NCBI RefSeq assembly: GCF_000313935.1
Contig: NZ_AMSS01000027.1
Span: forward strand, 50,251-114,250
Direction: 5' to 3'
Length of the DNA: 64,000 nucleotides
Source: Acinetobacter sp. WC-141
Lineage (GTDB): Bacteria; Pseudomonadota; Gammaproteobacteria; Pseudomonadales; Moraxellaceae
Part shown: positions 8,494 to 17,186 of the stretch, piece after piece
Position numbering within the stretch: the first letter of the stretch is position 1
Layout of the letters: the number at the start of each line of letters is the position of its first letter
Position numbers and translations under genes: made by a program
Notes under the pieces: generated by a model
The model's input: the letters and a program-made list of their open reading frames with translations, nothing else
The model's database searches: none
What the model was told of the DNA's origin: nothing

Positions 8494-9222
8494 TTAAATA
8501 GCTTCAATTTTCTTATTTTTAAATAAATTTAATAAATTTTGCTCTGCAGTTGCTGTGCTGTCTTGTTCAATAAATGTCGTTGCGTAGTGTTCTAAATGTT
8601 CTTCCATCAGTTGAGTAGCTAATTTTTCATTTCCTTGCTCAATAGCATTTAAAATTGCACGATGTTCATCTGCCGAACAATTATTATGTTTAGGAATTTC
8701 ATATAACCCAATTAATAACGAAGTCCTTGCAATAAGCGTCTGCAAATAACTAGTCATAATCGTATTTTGATTTGCTTCAATCAGCTTTAAATGAAATTGA
8801 CCTGATAGCTTAATCCACTCGGCCCAATTACCAGCTAAACGCTCATGAGACTCTTGATCTACTAAGCTTCGAAGCTCACTAAAATCTAGGCTATGTGACT
8901 TTTGAGCTAGCTTTTTTACAGTGGCGATTTCAAGCATGCTACGTGCTTCAAAGACCTCTTTTGTTTCATGAGCACTATGTTTTGCGATGAGTGCTCCACG
9001 ATTGGGCTGAATTTCGATGACCTTTTCATGTGCAAGTTTGACGAAAACACGTCTTAATACTCCCCGCGTTACACCGAATGCTTCACACAAAGGTGCTTCA
9101 ACTAAACGTGCGCCAGGGGCAAGTTGTCGATTTAAAATAGCATCTACAATAGCGTTATATATATGGTCATCAATTTCATCATTGCTCATTTCTACGGCTT
9201 TTTTTGGTGCATTCGATGGCAT
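8494..9222 (-). CDS. GntR-family repressor with FCD effector domain
   Basis: A 242-residue FadR-subfamily GntR regulator. The winged helix domain covers about residues 10-80 (LVEAPLCEAFGVTRGVLRRVFVKLAHEKVI), and the C-terminal all-helical FCD domain follows. GGAGA six nt before the ATG at 9222 favours that start over the ATG at 9234. It is divergent from the NCS1 permease-racemase operon. Two TTGTRCACAA palindromes in the shared region fit the TNGTNNNACNA-type site of this subfamily, so it very probably represses the permease operon. The effector is presumably the transported compound or a product of it. Confidence 0.9.
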   Translation of the reverse strand: MPSNAPKKAVEMSNDEIDDHIYNAIVDAILNRQLAPGARLVEAPLCEAFGVTRGVLRRVFVKLAHEKVIEIQPNRGALIAKHSAHETKEVFEARSMLEIATVKKLAQKSHSLDFSELRSLVDQESHERLAGNWAEWIKLSGQFHLKLIEANQNTIMTSYLQTLIARTSLLIGLYEIPKHNNCSADEHRAILNAIEQGNEKLATQLMEEHLEHYATTFIEQDSTATAEQNLLNLFKNKKIEAI

Positions 9223-9520
9223 TGATTTCTCCATTTTTATTAACGCCCCCTCTTTTTAAGACTTTATCTAATGACAATAGTGTAAGTTTAACTTAAGCGT
9301 TTTGGAATATTACTCTCATTCCCCCAAACACTTATGTTGAGCTAAACAATTCAATATTAGACCTCTAAATATCCACTTATACAGCTAAATTTACTTACTT
9401 TTTATAAAAAATTAAGCCTTTCTCATTTTATAAATTTATCTCTTCATATCCAAAATTCATACCAGTTTAAATAACTCATAAGCGTTACTTCTTAAATTTG
9501 GCATAACTTTTGCTCAATTT

Positions 9521-9536
9521 AAATTGTGCACAATTT
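9521..9536. promoter_or_regulatory. GntR-type operator 1
   Basis: AAATTGTGCACAATTT is a perfect 16-bp palindrome with the core TTGTGCACAA. It matches the short inverted-repeat sites of FadR-subfamily GntR proteins, and the gene for such a protein is divergent from here. Confidence 0.7.
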
Positions 9537-9545
9537 AAATATCAC

Positions 9546-9557
9546 ATTGTACACAAT
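9546..9557. promoter_or_regulatory. GntR-type operator 2
   Basis: ATTGTACACAAT differs from operator 1 by one core base (TTGTACACAA). Its centre is 23 bp from the centre of operator 1, about two helical turns, which allows two dimers on the same DNA face. Confidence 0.65.
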
Positions 9558-9622
9558 TTTAATTTCATTCTTTTAGACAGAACAACAATGCTGCTGAAAG
9601 TGCCTCCATCTTAAGGAAGTGA

Positions 9623-11101
9623 GTGTTCAAGATGAATAATACCGAAGCAATAATTAAACCTTCTTATGATACAAAACTGACAAATCAAGACTTAGCTCCT
9701 TTAAAAAAGCAAACATGGGGCGCTTATAATATTTTTGCTTTCTGGATGTCTGATGTTCATAGTGTCGGCGGTTATGTCATGGCTGGGAGCCTTTTTGCAC
9801 TTGGACTCAATAGCTGGCAGGTACTTTTATCTTTACTCATCGGCATTGCTATAGTTCAGTTTTTTACAAACCTGATTGCCAAGTCTAGCCAACAAACTGG
9901 TACGCCCTATCCTGTTATTTGCCGCGCAACCTTTGGTGTGCTTGGTGCAAATATTCCTGCTGTTATCCGTGGGCTTATTGCTGTCGCATGGTATGGCATT
10001 CAAACCTATTTGGCCTCCAGTGCCTTTTTATTGGTCATTTTAAAGTTCTTTCCAGAATGGTCGGTCTATGCCGATGTTTCAAATTACGGCTTTCTTGGGC
10101 TTTCCTATTTAGGATGGGTTGGCTTTATGCTGCTTTGGTTACTGCAAGCGATTGTTTTCTGGTCTGGCATGGACAGTATTCGTAAATTCATTGACTGGGC
10201 AGGTCCAGCTGTCTACGTTGTAATGTTTGCGATGGCAGTATGGCTCATCTGGAAAGCTGGGTGGCAGAATATTGATTTAAACTTGAGCGGTGTTCAATAC
10301 GACGGTTTTGCGGTTGTACCCGTCATGATTGGTGCGATTGCGCTTGTTGTTTCATATTTTTCAGGGCCTATGCTGAACTTTGGTGACTTTTCTCGTTATG
10401 GCAAAAGTTTTAATGCCGTTAAAATGGGTAACTTTCTTGGACTACCGATTAATTTCTTAGGCTTTTCTTTACTTACTGTGGTATGTATTGCGGCAACGCT
10501 TCCAGTCTACGGCAAGCTCATTACAGACCCTGTCGAGATGGTTGGAAAACTTGATAATACTTTTGTGGTTATTTTAGGCAGCTTGACCTTAATGATTGCC
10601 ACCATTGGGATTAATATTGTCGCTAACTTTGTTTCACCTGCCTTCGATTTTTCCAACGTTTCACCGAGCAAAATTAGCTGGCGCATGGGTGGAATGATTG
10701 CAGCAGTTGGTTCAATTTTTATTACCCCATGGAATTTGTTTAATAACCCTCAAGTGATCCATTACACCATTGATATTTTAGGTGCATTTATCGGTCCACT
10801 TTTTGGCGTATTACTAGCCGATTTTTACCTCATTAAAAAACAAAAAATTGTGGTAGATGATTTATATACTTTAGATACCAAAGGTTTGTATTGGTATAAA
10901 AATGGTTATAACCACTCTGCCTTTTATGCCTTAATTCCAGCTTCATTAATTCCTATTCTCTGCGTACTTTTACCACAACTGTCTGGGCTGGCTAATTTCA
11001 CATGGTTTATTGGTATGGGATTTGGTTTTGTCATTTACCGATTTCTTAACCAACCGCTTGCCCATGCTAAATCGGCAATGACTAAGGTAAAAGTACAATG
11101 A
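9623..11101 (+). CDS. NCS1-family permease (hydantoin/allantoin/nucleobase type)
   Basis: A 492-residue membrane carrier with about twelve hydrophobic segments and the NCS1 N-terminal signature (LKKQTWGAYNIFAFWMSDVHSVGGY). Members import nucleobases, hydantoins or allantoin with a cation. A hydantoin-racemase-like gene overlaps its stop codon (ATGA), so a hydantoin- or allantoin-related substrate is the best inference. AAGGAAG lies 3 nt before the GTG at 9623, while an in-frame ATG lies at 9632; either could be used. The divergent GntR gene and paired operators suggest substrate-induced expression. Confidence 0.88.
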   Translation: MFKMNNTEAIIKPSYDTKLTNQDLAPLKKQTWGAYNIFAFWMSDVHSVGGYVMAGSLFALGLNSWQVLLSLLIGIAIVQFFTNLIAKSSQQTGTPYPVICRATFGVLGANIPAVIRGLIAVAWYGIQTYLASSAFLLVILKFFPEWSVYADVSNYGFLGLSYLGWVGFMLLWLLQAIVFWSGMDSIRKFIDWAGPAVYVVMFAMAVWLIWKAGWQNIDLNLSGVQYDGFAVVPVMIGAIALVVSYFSGPMLNFGDFSRYGKSFNAVKMGNFLGLPINFLGFSLLTVVCIAATLPVYGKLITDPVEMVGKLDNTFVVILGSLTLMIATIGINIVANFVSPAFDFSNVSPSKISWRMGGMIAAVGSIFITPWNLFNNPQVIHYTIDILGAFIGPLFGVLLADFYLIKKQKIVVDDLYTLDTKGLYWYKNGYNHSAFYALIPASLIPILCVLLPQLSGLANFTWFIGMGFGFVIYRFLNQPLAHAKSAMTKVKVQ

Positions 11102-11832
11102 AAATTAAAATTATTAATCCTAATACCACCCAAAATATGACTGACAAAATTGCTGCATCAGCAAAGATAGCCGCAAATTCTGATACTCAAATTATTGCCG
11201 TGAGTCCTCAAATGGGCCCCGCAACGATTGAAAGTTATTATGATGAAGCCCTAAGTGCCATAGGTGTGCTAGAGGAAATCCGCCAAGGTGAACAGCTAAA
11301 TGTAGATGCCTATATCATTGCCTGTTTTGGTGATCCTGCGCTTTATGCTGCCCGTGAAATGACGTCAGCACCTGTGATTGGGATTGCCGAAGCAGCTATG
11401 CGAACTGCAAGTTATGTAAGTACTGGTTTTAGTGTGGTCACAACCTTACAACGCACAGTGAATATGAGCTGGCATCTGGCTCATCGCTACGGGGCTACGC
11501 CATTTTGCAAAAATGTTCGAGCTTGTGACATTGCAGTTGAAGAGTTGGAGCTTCCTGACTCAGACGCTTATCAGACCATACGAGATGAGTGCAAAAAAGC
11601 GCTCGCAGAAGATAAAAGCGATGCGATTGTTTTAGGCTGTGCAGGTATGAGTGATTTGTGCCTAAAGCTACAAAACGAATTGGGAGTGATTGTTATTGAC
11701 GGCGTTGCAGCAGCAGTTAAACAAGCTGAAATGTTAGTTCAGTTAAATTTAAAAACCAGCAAAGTTGGTGATTGGGCCTCACCTCCTGTAAAGAACTACA
11801 CAGGCATATTGTCGGGGTTTGGAATGCGCTAA
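11098..11832 (+). CDS. Hydantoin/allantoin racemase-like protein (Asp/Glu racemase superfamily)
   Basis: A 244-residue protein of the Asp/Glu/hydantoin racemase superfamily. The two catalytic cysteines expected for cofactor-independent racemisation are C76 (IIACFGDPAL) and C181 (VLGCAGMSDL). The length fits hydantoin and allantoin racemases. The start codon overlaps the permease stop (ATGA). No hydantoinase, allantoinase or carbamoylase lies nearby, so the racemised product would have to enter a pathway encoded elsewhere. The exact substrate is inferred. Confidence 0.85.
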   Translation: MKIKIINPNTTQNMTDKIAASAKIAANSDTQIIAVSPQMGPATIESYYDEALSAIGVLEEIRQGEQLNVDAYIIACFGDPALYAAREMTSAPVIGIAEAAMRTASYVSTGFSVVTTLQRTVNMSWHLAHRYGATPFCKNVRACDIAVEELELPDSDAYQTIRDECKKALAEDKSDAIVLGCAGMSDLCLKLQNELGVIVIDGVAAAVKQAEMLVQLNLKTSKVGDWASPPVKNYTGILSGFGMR

Positions 11833-11841
11833 AGCATTATT

Positions 11842-11881
11842 GTTTCAATTCCAACTCAAAACGCTGCGTTGGAATTGAAAC
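11842..11881. terminator. Long perfect hairpin between convergent genes
   Basis: GTTTCAATTCCAAC at 11842-11855 pairs perfectly over 14 bp with 11868-11881, with a 12-nt loop. It has no T-run on either side, so it may be a Rho-assisted or processing structure rather than a classical terminator. It separates the racemase gene from convergent tauD. Confidence 0.5.
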
Positions 11882-11898
11882 GGCTGAAAACTAAAGAA

Positions 11899-12780
11899 TT
11901 AAACTTCAGCTAACTCTGGCTGTTGTTTATTTTTATAAAATGGTACATCACCGTTAATAGTTGCACGGTGCATGATGCGATGAGCATCGCCATAATCAAA
12001 TAATGCTTTATGTTGTGTGCAACGGTTATCCCAAATCGCGACGTCACCGTCTTGCCATTTCCAGCGTAAATGAAATTGCTCTTGGGTCGCATGTTCAAAC
12101 AAGAAATTAAGTAATTGCTCACTTTCTTGTTCGGATAACTCATTAATGTGTGTGGTAAAACCCTCACTTACGAACAACAAAGGCTCACCTGTAACCGGAT
12201 GAGTACGCACCACTGGGTGAACCACTGGCGGGTTACGCTTAAAGGTTTGCAAAAGCTTTTCACGCTCTTCTTCGTTATGGGCAAAACGTTCAAGTGGAAA
12301 AGACTTACGAATATCATGTATTGCAGTTAAGCCACGTAATTTTTGCTGTAACTCAAGCGGAAGCCCTTTAAAAGCTGCTGTATTGCTCGACCACAACGTG
12401 TCACCGCCTACAGGTGGAATTTTAATGGCTTGCAACACACAACCTAAAGGTGGATTTTTACTAAAAGTCACATCTGTGTGCCAAAGTTCATTGTCACGCA
12501 AATCTTGTTTCCAACTGTCGAGCACCATCACTTCTGGCACATCTTCAATTGAAGGATAAATCGGGTGCACATGTAAACTGCCAAAACTACGAGCCAAGTC
12601 TGCTTGTGCTTGCGGTGCTAATTGTTGCTTTCGAAAAAAAATAACCTGATGATCAAGCAAAGCCTGCTGGATTTGTTGCGTTGTCTGTTCATTTAACGCA
12701 TTCAAATCAATATCGTGAATAATTGCGCCAATGGTAGGCTTGATCACTTCAATATTTAAGTTTGCTACTACTGTATTCAT
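11899..12780 (-). CDS. tauD: Taurine dioxygenase
   Basis: A 293-residue Fe(II)/2-oxoglutarate-dependent oxygenase of the TauD family. It hydroxylates taurine (or a related sulfonate), releasing sulfite and aminoacetaldehyde. The iron ligands H101 and D103 are in LWHTDVTF, and a C-terminal HRIMHRATINGD segment supplies the third histidine and the 2-oxoglutarate-binding arginine. The start at 12780 lies 9 nt past the end of tauC with AAAGAAG just before it; a longer frame runs into tauC. It is the last gene of tauABCD. Confidence 0.93.
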   Translation of the reverse strand: MNTVVANLNIEVIKPTIGAIIHDIDLNALNEQTTQQIQQALLDHQVIFFRKQQLAPQAQADLARSFGSLHVHPIYPSIEDVPEVMVLDSWKQDLRDNELWHTDVTFSKNPPLGCVLQAIKIPPVGGDTLWSSNTAAFKGLPLELQQKLRGLTAIHDIRKSFPLERFAHNEEEREKLLQTFKRNPPVVHPVVRTHPVTGEPLLFVSEGFTTHINELSEQESEQLLNFLFEHATQEQFHLRWKWQDGDVAIWDNRCTQHKALFDYGDAHRIMHRATINGDVPFYKNKQQPELAEV

Positions 12781-12788
12781 CTTCTTTA

Positions 12789-13658
12789 CTACAACTGCTG
12801 ACCATACCAAGGAGAAAACTGTTTTTGTAACCAACGTAAAAACAGCTCAAAACTAACTGCGACAATCGCAATCACAATAATGCCCAGAATCACCGTATCG
12901 GTAATTAAGAACTGCGCTGCCGATTGCACCATAAAACCAATACCACGGTCCGCTGCAACCAATTCTGCTGCAACTAATGTTGACCAGCCCACCCCGAGAC
13001 CAATACGAATACCGGTAATAATATGAGGCAAAGCGGTTGGTAAAATGACATGCCAAAATACTTGTGTCTGACTTGCCCCTAGCGACAGTGCAGCACGTTC
13101 ACGATTCAGCTGATGGCTTAACACACCATGCGCACTACTAATGATGACAGGCGCCAAAATCGAGAAGAAAATCAAAAGTACTTTTGTGGTTTCGCCAATA
13201 CCGAACCAAATTACGAGTAAGGGTAAATAAGCTAACGGCGGAATTGGACGTAATAATTCAACCAAAGGATCTAGAACAGCGCGAACCCATTTGTTCAGGC
13301 CCATCCATAAGCCCAGTGGTACACCAATCATCACGGCAGCAATCAAGGCTAAAAACACACGCGAGATACTAGCGGCCAAGTGTTGCCACAAAGTAGCCTT
13401 CATAAAGCCTTCTTGGCTGACCGCTATAAATTTTTGCCAGACTGCCTGGGGGCTCGGTAAAAACAGTTCCGGTACGACATGCAAAGCAGTAATGAGGAAC
13501 CAAAGTGCAACCACACTTCCCACACTAATTATGCTGACTGCCAAAGTGCGATGCTTTTCAAAAAATGACGATAGAAATGAAGCATTTTCTGTTTGCACAT
13601 CTGACTTAAGTTTTAGTCCTGCTTTGTCATATTCATAGACGTTATCTTTAGTACTCAT
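12789..13658 (-). CDS. tauC: Taurine/sulfonate ABC transporter permease
   Basis: A 289-residue ABC permease with about six hydrophobic segments and the binding-protein-dependent transport motif (SLGASQTQVFWHVILPTALPHI), which contacts the ATPase. It belongs to the SsuC/TauC group. Its ATG overlaps the tauB stop codon by four bases, and tauD starts 9 nt after it ends. Confidence 0.93.
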   Translation of the reverse strand: MSTKDNVYEYDKAGLKLKSDVQTENASFLSSFFEKHRTLAVSIISVGSVVALWFLITALHVVPELFLPSPQAVWQKFIAVSQEGFMKATLWQHLAASISRVFLALIAAVMIGVPLGLWMGLNKWVRAVLDPLVELLRPIPPLAYLPLLVIWFGIGETTKVLLIFFSILAPVIISSAHGVLSHQLNRERAALSLGASQTQVFWHVILPTALPHIITGIRIGLGVGWSTLVAAELVAADRGIGFMVQSAAQFLITDTVILGIIVIAIVAVSFELFLRWLQKQFSPWYGQQL

Positions 13659-14449
13659 GTGGTTAACGCCTCCTTACCGCTTTGTTTTTGTGCCCTTAAA
13701 CTTTCAAACAACTGCTCTCTGAGCTGAATAAATTGAGGGTCCGATTTAATTGAGCGAATAGACTCACCCTGACGATATCGATTAGCAAAATCGAGATGTA
13801 GAGTTTCTACAATTTTGCCTGGATGCGCTGTCATTAAAACTAACTGATTACTGAGCAATAATGCTTCTTCAATATCATGTGTAATTAAAAAGAAGCTTTT
13901 ATTTTGTTGAATCCATAAATCGAGCACTAACTGCTGCATGTTTTCACGCGTAAAAGCATCTAATGCCGCAAAAGGTTCATCTAACAAAATAAACGGCGCG
14001 TGACTAATCAAAGCTCTGGCAATACCAACACGTTGTTTCATACCGCCGGAAAGTTCCCAAATATTGGCTTTTTCAACGTGACTTAAACCTACAATTTTTA
14101 AAATTGCGTTCACTTGTGCTTCGATATCCGCGCGCTTTAAACCTTTTAACTGCAAAGCGAAGCCAACATTATCTGCAACATTCAACCAAGGAAGGAGTGC
14201 ATGATCCTGAAACACGACAGCGCGGGTTATATCTGGTCCATTTACCACTTCATGATTTACAAGCACATCACCTGAACTCGGCTTTTGAAACCCTGCCAAG
14301 ATATTAAGCAAAGTTGTTTTGCCACAACCTGACTCGCCCAAAATCACGGTTAAAGAACCTTCTTCAATCGTTAGGTTAATGTCTTGTAAAACTGGCTTTT
14401 GCTGTTTAGGAAAAGTCAGATGAATATGTTTGGCTTCTAGTACACTCAT
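13655..14449 (-). CDS. tauB: Taurine/sulfonate ABC transporter ATP-binding protein
   Basis: A 264-residue ABC ATPase. Walker A is GESGCGKTT, the signature is LSGGMKQR, and Walker B is FILLDEPFAALD. It powers sulfonate import with TauA and TauC. AAGGAG lies 5 nt before the ATG. It is 9 bp downstream of tauA and overlaps tauC. Confidence 0.94.
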   Translation of the reverse strand: MSVLEAKHIHLTFPKQQKPVLQDINLTIEEGSLTVILGESGCGKTTLLNILAGFQKPSSGDVLVNHEVVNGPDITRAVVFQDHALLPWLNVADNVGFALQLKGLKRADIEAQVNAILKIVGLSHVEKANIWELSGGMKQRVGIARALISHAPFILLDEPFAALDAFTRENMQQLVLDLWIQQNKSFFLITHDIEEALLLSNQLVLMTAHPGKIVETLHLDFANRYRQGESIRSIKSDPQFIQLREQLFESLRAQKQSGKEALTT

Positions 14450-14458
14450 GACAACTCC

Positions 14459-15481
14459 TTAAGGCTGCAAAAATGAAGAATTCACATTGCCTTTATAATC
14501 GGCTTTCAGTTGATCGACCTTGCCCTGACCTTTTAATAACTTCGCTGTATCAAAAATATTTTGCGCAAATTCACCATCTAACGTTTGTTTTTGCTGAGCG
14601 TGGTCAAGGTAAATATTTCCACTTAATAAAAGCGGGATATCTTTTGGATCAGAACCTGTGAGCTGCGCAATTTTTTGCACGTTATCGCCATTTTTAACGT
14701 AAGCGGCTGGGTCTTGATTATATTTTTCGAGTTGCTCAAGCGTAGTTTTAACAAAAGCTTTTAAGAAATCAGGATTTTTCTCTGCAAAATCTTTACGCAC
14801 AACCCATAAGTCATAAGTTGGAGCGCCCCATTCACCCACTTGTTTTGAGTCGGTTAAAACCGTACCAGATGCTTTGGCTTTACTTAAAGCAGGTTCCCAC
14901 ACATATGCTGCATCAATATCACCACGTTCCCAAGCAGCTGAAATTTCAGGTGGGCGCAAGTTAATAATCTTTACTTTGTCTTCTGGAATGTTCCAATGTT
15001 TAAGTGCAGACAAAAGACTGTAATGTGTGGTTGAAACAAAAGGTACAGCAATGGTTTTGCCAATTAAATCTTGAGGCGTTTTAATACCTGATTTATTACT
15101 TACTACGAGTGCTTCAGACCCACCAAGTTTTGATGTAATTAAGAATACTTCAATCGGTAAATCACGGCTTGCCGCAGCAGCAAGTGGGCTTGAACCAATA
15201 TTGCCAAGTACGACATCACCTGAAGCAAGTGCGTTTACAACATCTGAGCCGGCATCAAATTTTTTCCATTGAATGGTACGTTGACTATGTTTTTCATATT
15301 CCCCATTAGCCTGCGCCACTTTGCTTGGGTCCACCCCTGTTTGGTAGGCAATTACGACAGGTTTGCTGTCGCTAACTGAAGCACTTGTATTATTGTCTTT
15401 TTTATTTTGCCATACGATAAATGCAACAATTGCGACTACCACAATTGCCGTGATAATGAACGGTTTGGTCTTCGTGCTCAT
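14459..15481 (-). CDS. tauA: Taurine ABC transporter substrate-binding protein
   Basis: A 340-residue periplasmic binding protein of the TauA/SsuA type. An N-terminal hydrophobic segment (residues about 6-23) has no lipobox and no obvious cleavage site, so it may stay as a membrane anchor. The mature part begins with VVIAYQTGVDPSKVAQANG, typical of taurine-binding proteins. I chose the ATG at 15481; the frame can be opened six codons earlier with a TTG. It is the first gene of tauABCD. Confidence 0.9.
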   Translation of the reverse strand: MSTKTKPFIITAIVVVAIVAFIVWQNKKDNNTSASVSDSKPVVIAYQTGVDPSKVAQANGEYEKHSQRTIQWKKFDAGSDVVNALASGDVVLGNIGSSPLAAAASRDLPIEVFLITSKLGGSEALVVSNKSGIKTPQDLIGKTIAVPFVSTTHYSLLSALKHWNIPEDKVKIINLRPPEISAAWERGDIDAAYVWEPALSKAKASGTVLTDSKQVGEWGAPTYDLWVVRKDFAEKNPDFLKAFVKTTLEQLEKYNQDPAAYVKNGDNVQKIAQLTGSDPKDIPLLLSGNIYLDHAQQKQTLDGEFAQNIFDTAKLLKGQGKVDQLKADYKGNVNSSFLQP

Positions 15482-15499
15482 AATTTCATGATCTTTCAA

Positions 15500-15941
15500 T
15501 AATATAAGCTCATGGTATGCAGCTGGCTTTATAATGAAAAATAAAAAAATATGAGTTGCTTATCTATTTTTGATAAATAACTTTTTCATATAAGTTTTTA
15601 TCTTTTGGTAAAAAGCAAATATCAACCAAACTTACAGGTTAGCCATAAAATTAAAATACTTATATATCAATAATTAAAAAGGATATTCAAAAAACACATG
15701 ATGAGAAAAACCTGACATACCTACTCTAATTATCTTATCCTACTCATTTCATCATTTTTATTTTTGCTTATCGCATCCAGAGTTTTGCATCTCATTAATT
15801 TTCATTCTTTTATATAAAGTACAGATTTTATTATCTTTTTATCTTGAATCTTCTGCAAATATTAAGATTTGAACAAATCTTTTTCTGGTTTATACATGAC
15901 GCAAATTTAATTTTTATTTTTTTAAGAGGAGAAAAATTCTT
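15500..15941. other. AT-rich divergent promoter region, tauA / porin
   Basis: About 440 bp without a gene, very AT-rich. It must hold the promoters for tauABCD and for the divergent porin. A loose inverted repeat TTATC-N7-GATAA lies near 15560, but I cannot assign it to a known sulfur regulator. Confidence 0.5.
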
Positions 15942-17126
15942 TTGTTTAAACATTATCAAATTTTGAAAAAAACATTAATTACAGCATCTTTAATTACATT
16001 CAGCCTCTCAAGTCATGCAGCCCTTACCTTTGGTAATGCTGAAGAAGGTCAACTTAAAGTGAGTGGTACTGTTCGAGCTAAATATGTTTATGATTTTGAC
16101 TCTGATCCCACTACCAGTAAATTCTCCTTTAATGACGCGGTATTATGGCTAGATTACAACTCCCCGAAATGGATTGGCCGCCTAGATTATCGGGTTTATG
16201 AATATTACGGGCGTTTAGGCGATGCCAATTGGCTTACCGATGCGTGGTTGGGTTATAAAATTAATGACAACAGTAAAATTATTGCTGGCTTAAACCCCGT
16301 TCCTTTTGGCTTGGGTCGCTTTTGGGGAAATACTTATTATTTAGGCATTGCCAATAGTGCAGGTTGGGAAGATGTACATAACCTTGGGGTGAAATATGAT
16401 TTCAATGATGGAATCAATGAAGCACAACTCGCCTTTTATCCTACCGATGGTGGCACCTATAGAGGTAAGAGCAAAGACTCGAGTCGATTTAGTATCAACC
16501 CTGTTAATGCGGATGACTCTGTACCACAAGGCACCAATACTAAAGAAAAGAACTCGATTGTTGTTCGCGGTGCTCATACCTTTAAAAATGTCTTAGGCCA
16601 AGAAAATTTCTCTACCCAACTGGGCGCCTCTCTTTGGTACTCCACCATTGAAAATAAACGTTCAGGGCAAGATGGCGATCGCCAAGTCTATTCAGTTTTT
16701 AGCAATACCAATTACAATCAATGGAATTTACAGCTTTTGGCTGGTTATCAAGACATTGATAATGCCGATGCCCAATATAAAGACCATCTAACTTTGGGTG
16801 GTTTCGATTATTCATTTAACTCTGCAACCAAAGGTCAGATTTATTCAGCAGAACTGAGCTATCTATTCCCTCAGCAGTTTGGTCCAATTACCTCTGTTCG
16901 CCCTTACCTCAACTATAGTTCTTATCGAAAAGAGCAAGATGGCTTTAAAGATTCAACTCGTTTTATTCCCGGCATTGCCTTTAACTATCAAAAATTCACA
17001 GTACAAGCCGAGTTGCTGATGGGTAAACACGATCCATATCTAGGAGATAGCGAAGGTCTAGCGGCTGGTGGAAGTAATGATAAATGGAATAAAAAAGCAT
17101 TTGTAATTTTTGCTTATTACTTCTAA
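15942..17126 (+). CDS. Outer-membrane porin of the sulfonate locus
   Basis: A 394-residue predicted beta-barrel. It has a signal peptide (KKTLITASLITFSLSSHA, cleavage after about residue 26), alternating aromatic strands, and a C-terminal AYYF ending typical of Bam-inserted porins. The start is a TTG: AAGAGGAG lies 10 nt before it and no ATG exists near the signal peptide. It is divergent from tauABCD and next to the other organosulfur genes, so it probably lets sulfonates or related anions cross the outer membrane. That role is inferred from position. Confidence 0.8.
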   Translation: MFKHYQILKKTLITASLITFSLSSHAALTFGNAEEGQLKVSGTVRAKYVYDFDSDPTTSKFSFNDAVLWLDYNSPKWIGRLDYRVYEYYGRLGDANWLTDAWLGYKINDNSKIIAGLNPVPFGLGRFWGNTYYLGIANSAGWEDVHNLGVKYDFNDGINEAQLAFYPTDGGTYRGKSKDSSRFSINPVNADDSVPQGTNTKEKNSIVVRGAHTFKNVLGQENFSTQLGASLWYSTIENKRSGQDGDRQVYSVFSNTNYNQWNLQLLAGYQDIDNADAQYKDHLTLGGFDYSFNSATKGQIYSAELSYLFPQQFGPITSVRPYLNYSSYRKEQDGFKDSTRFIPGIAFNYQKFTVQAELLMGKHDPYLGDSEGLAAGGSNDKWNKKAFVIFAYYF

Positions 17127-17136
17127 TTCTTAAAAC

Positions 17137-17160
17137 AAAGGCCAACAGATGTTGGCCTTT
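17137..17160. terminator. Bidirectional terminator between porin and MFS genes
   Basis: A 10-bp perfect stem (AAAGGCCAAC at 17137-17146, GTTGGCCTTT at 17151-17160) with a 4-nt loop is followed by ATTTTATTT. It serves convergent genes. Confidence 0.85.
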
Positions 17161-17186
17161 ATTTTATTTAGAGATTTATTTTCACT

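Larger units (their letters stand above)
9223..9622. other. Divergent promoter region, GntR gene / permease operon
   Basis: About 400 bp of AT-rich DNA without a gene. It carries the two operator palindromes at 9521-9536 and 9546-9557, about 65-110 bp before the permease start. I see no other strong structure. Confidence 0.6.

Noticed and set aside
12853..13056. Other-frame reading within tauC
   Set aside because: Shadow of tauC, which has full family similarity and operon overlaps.
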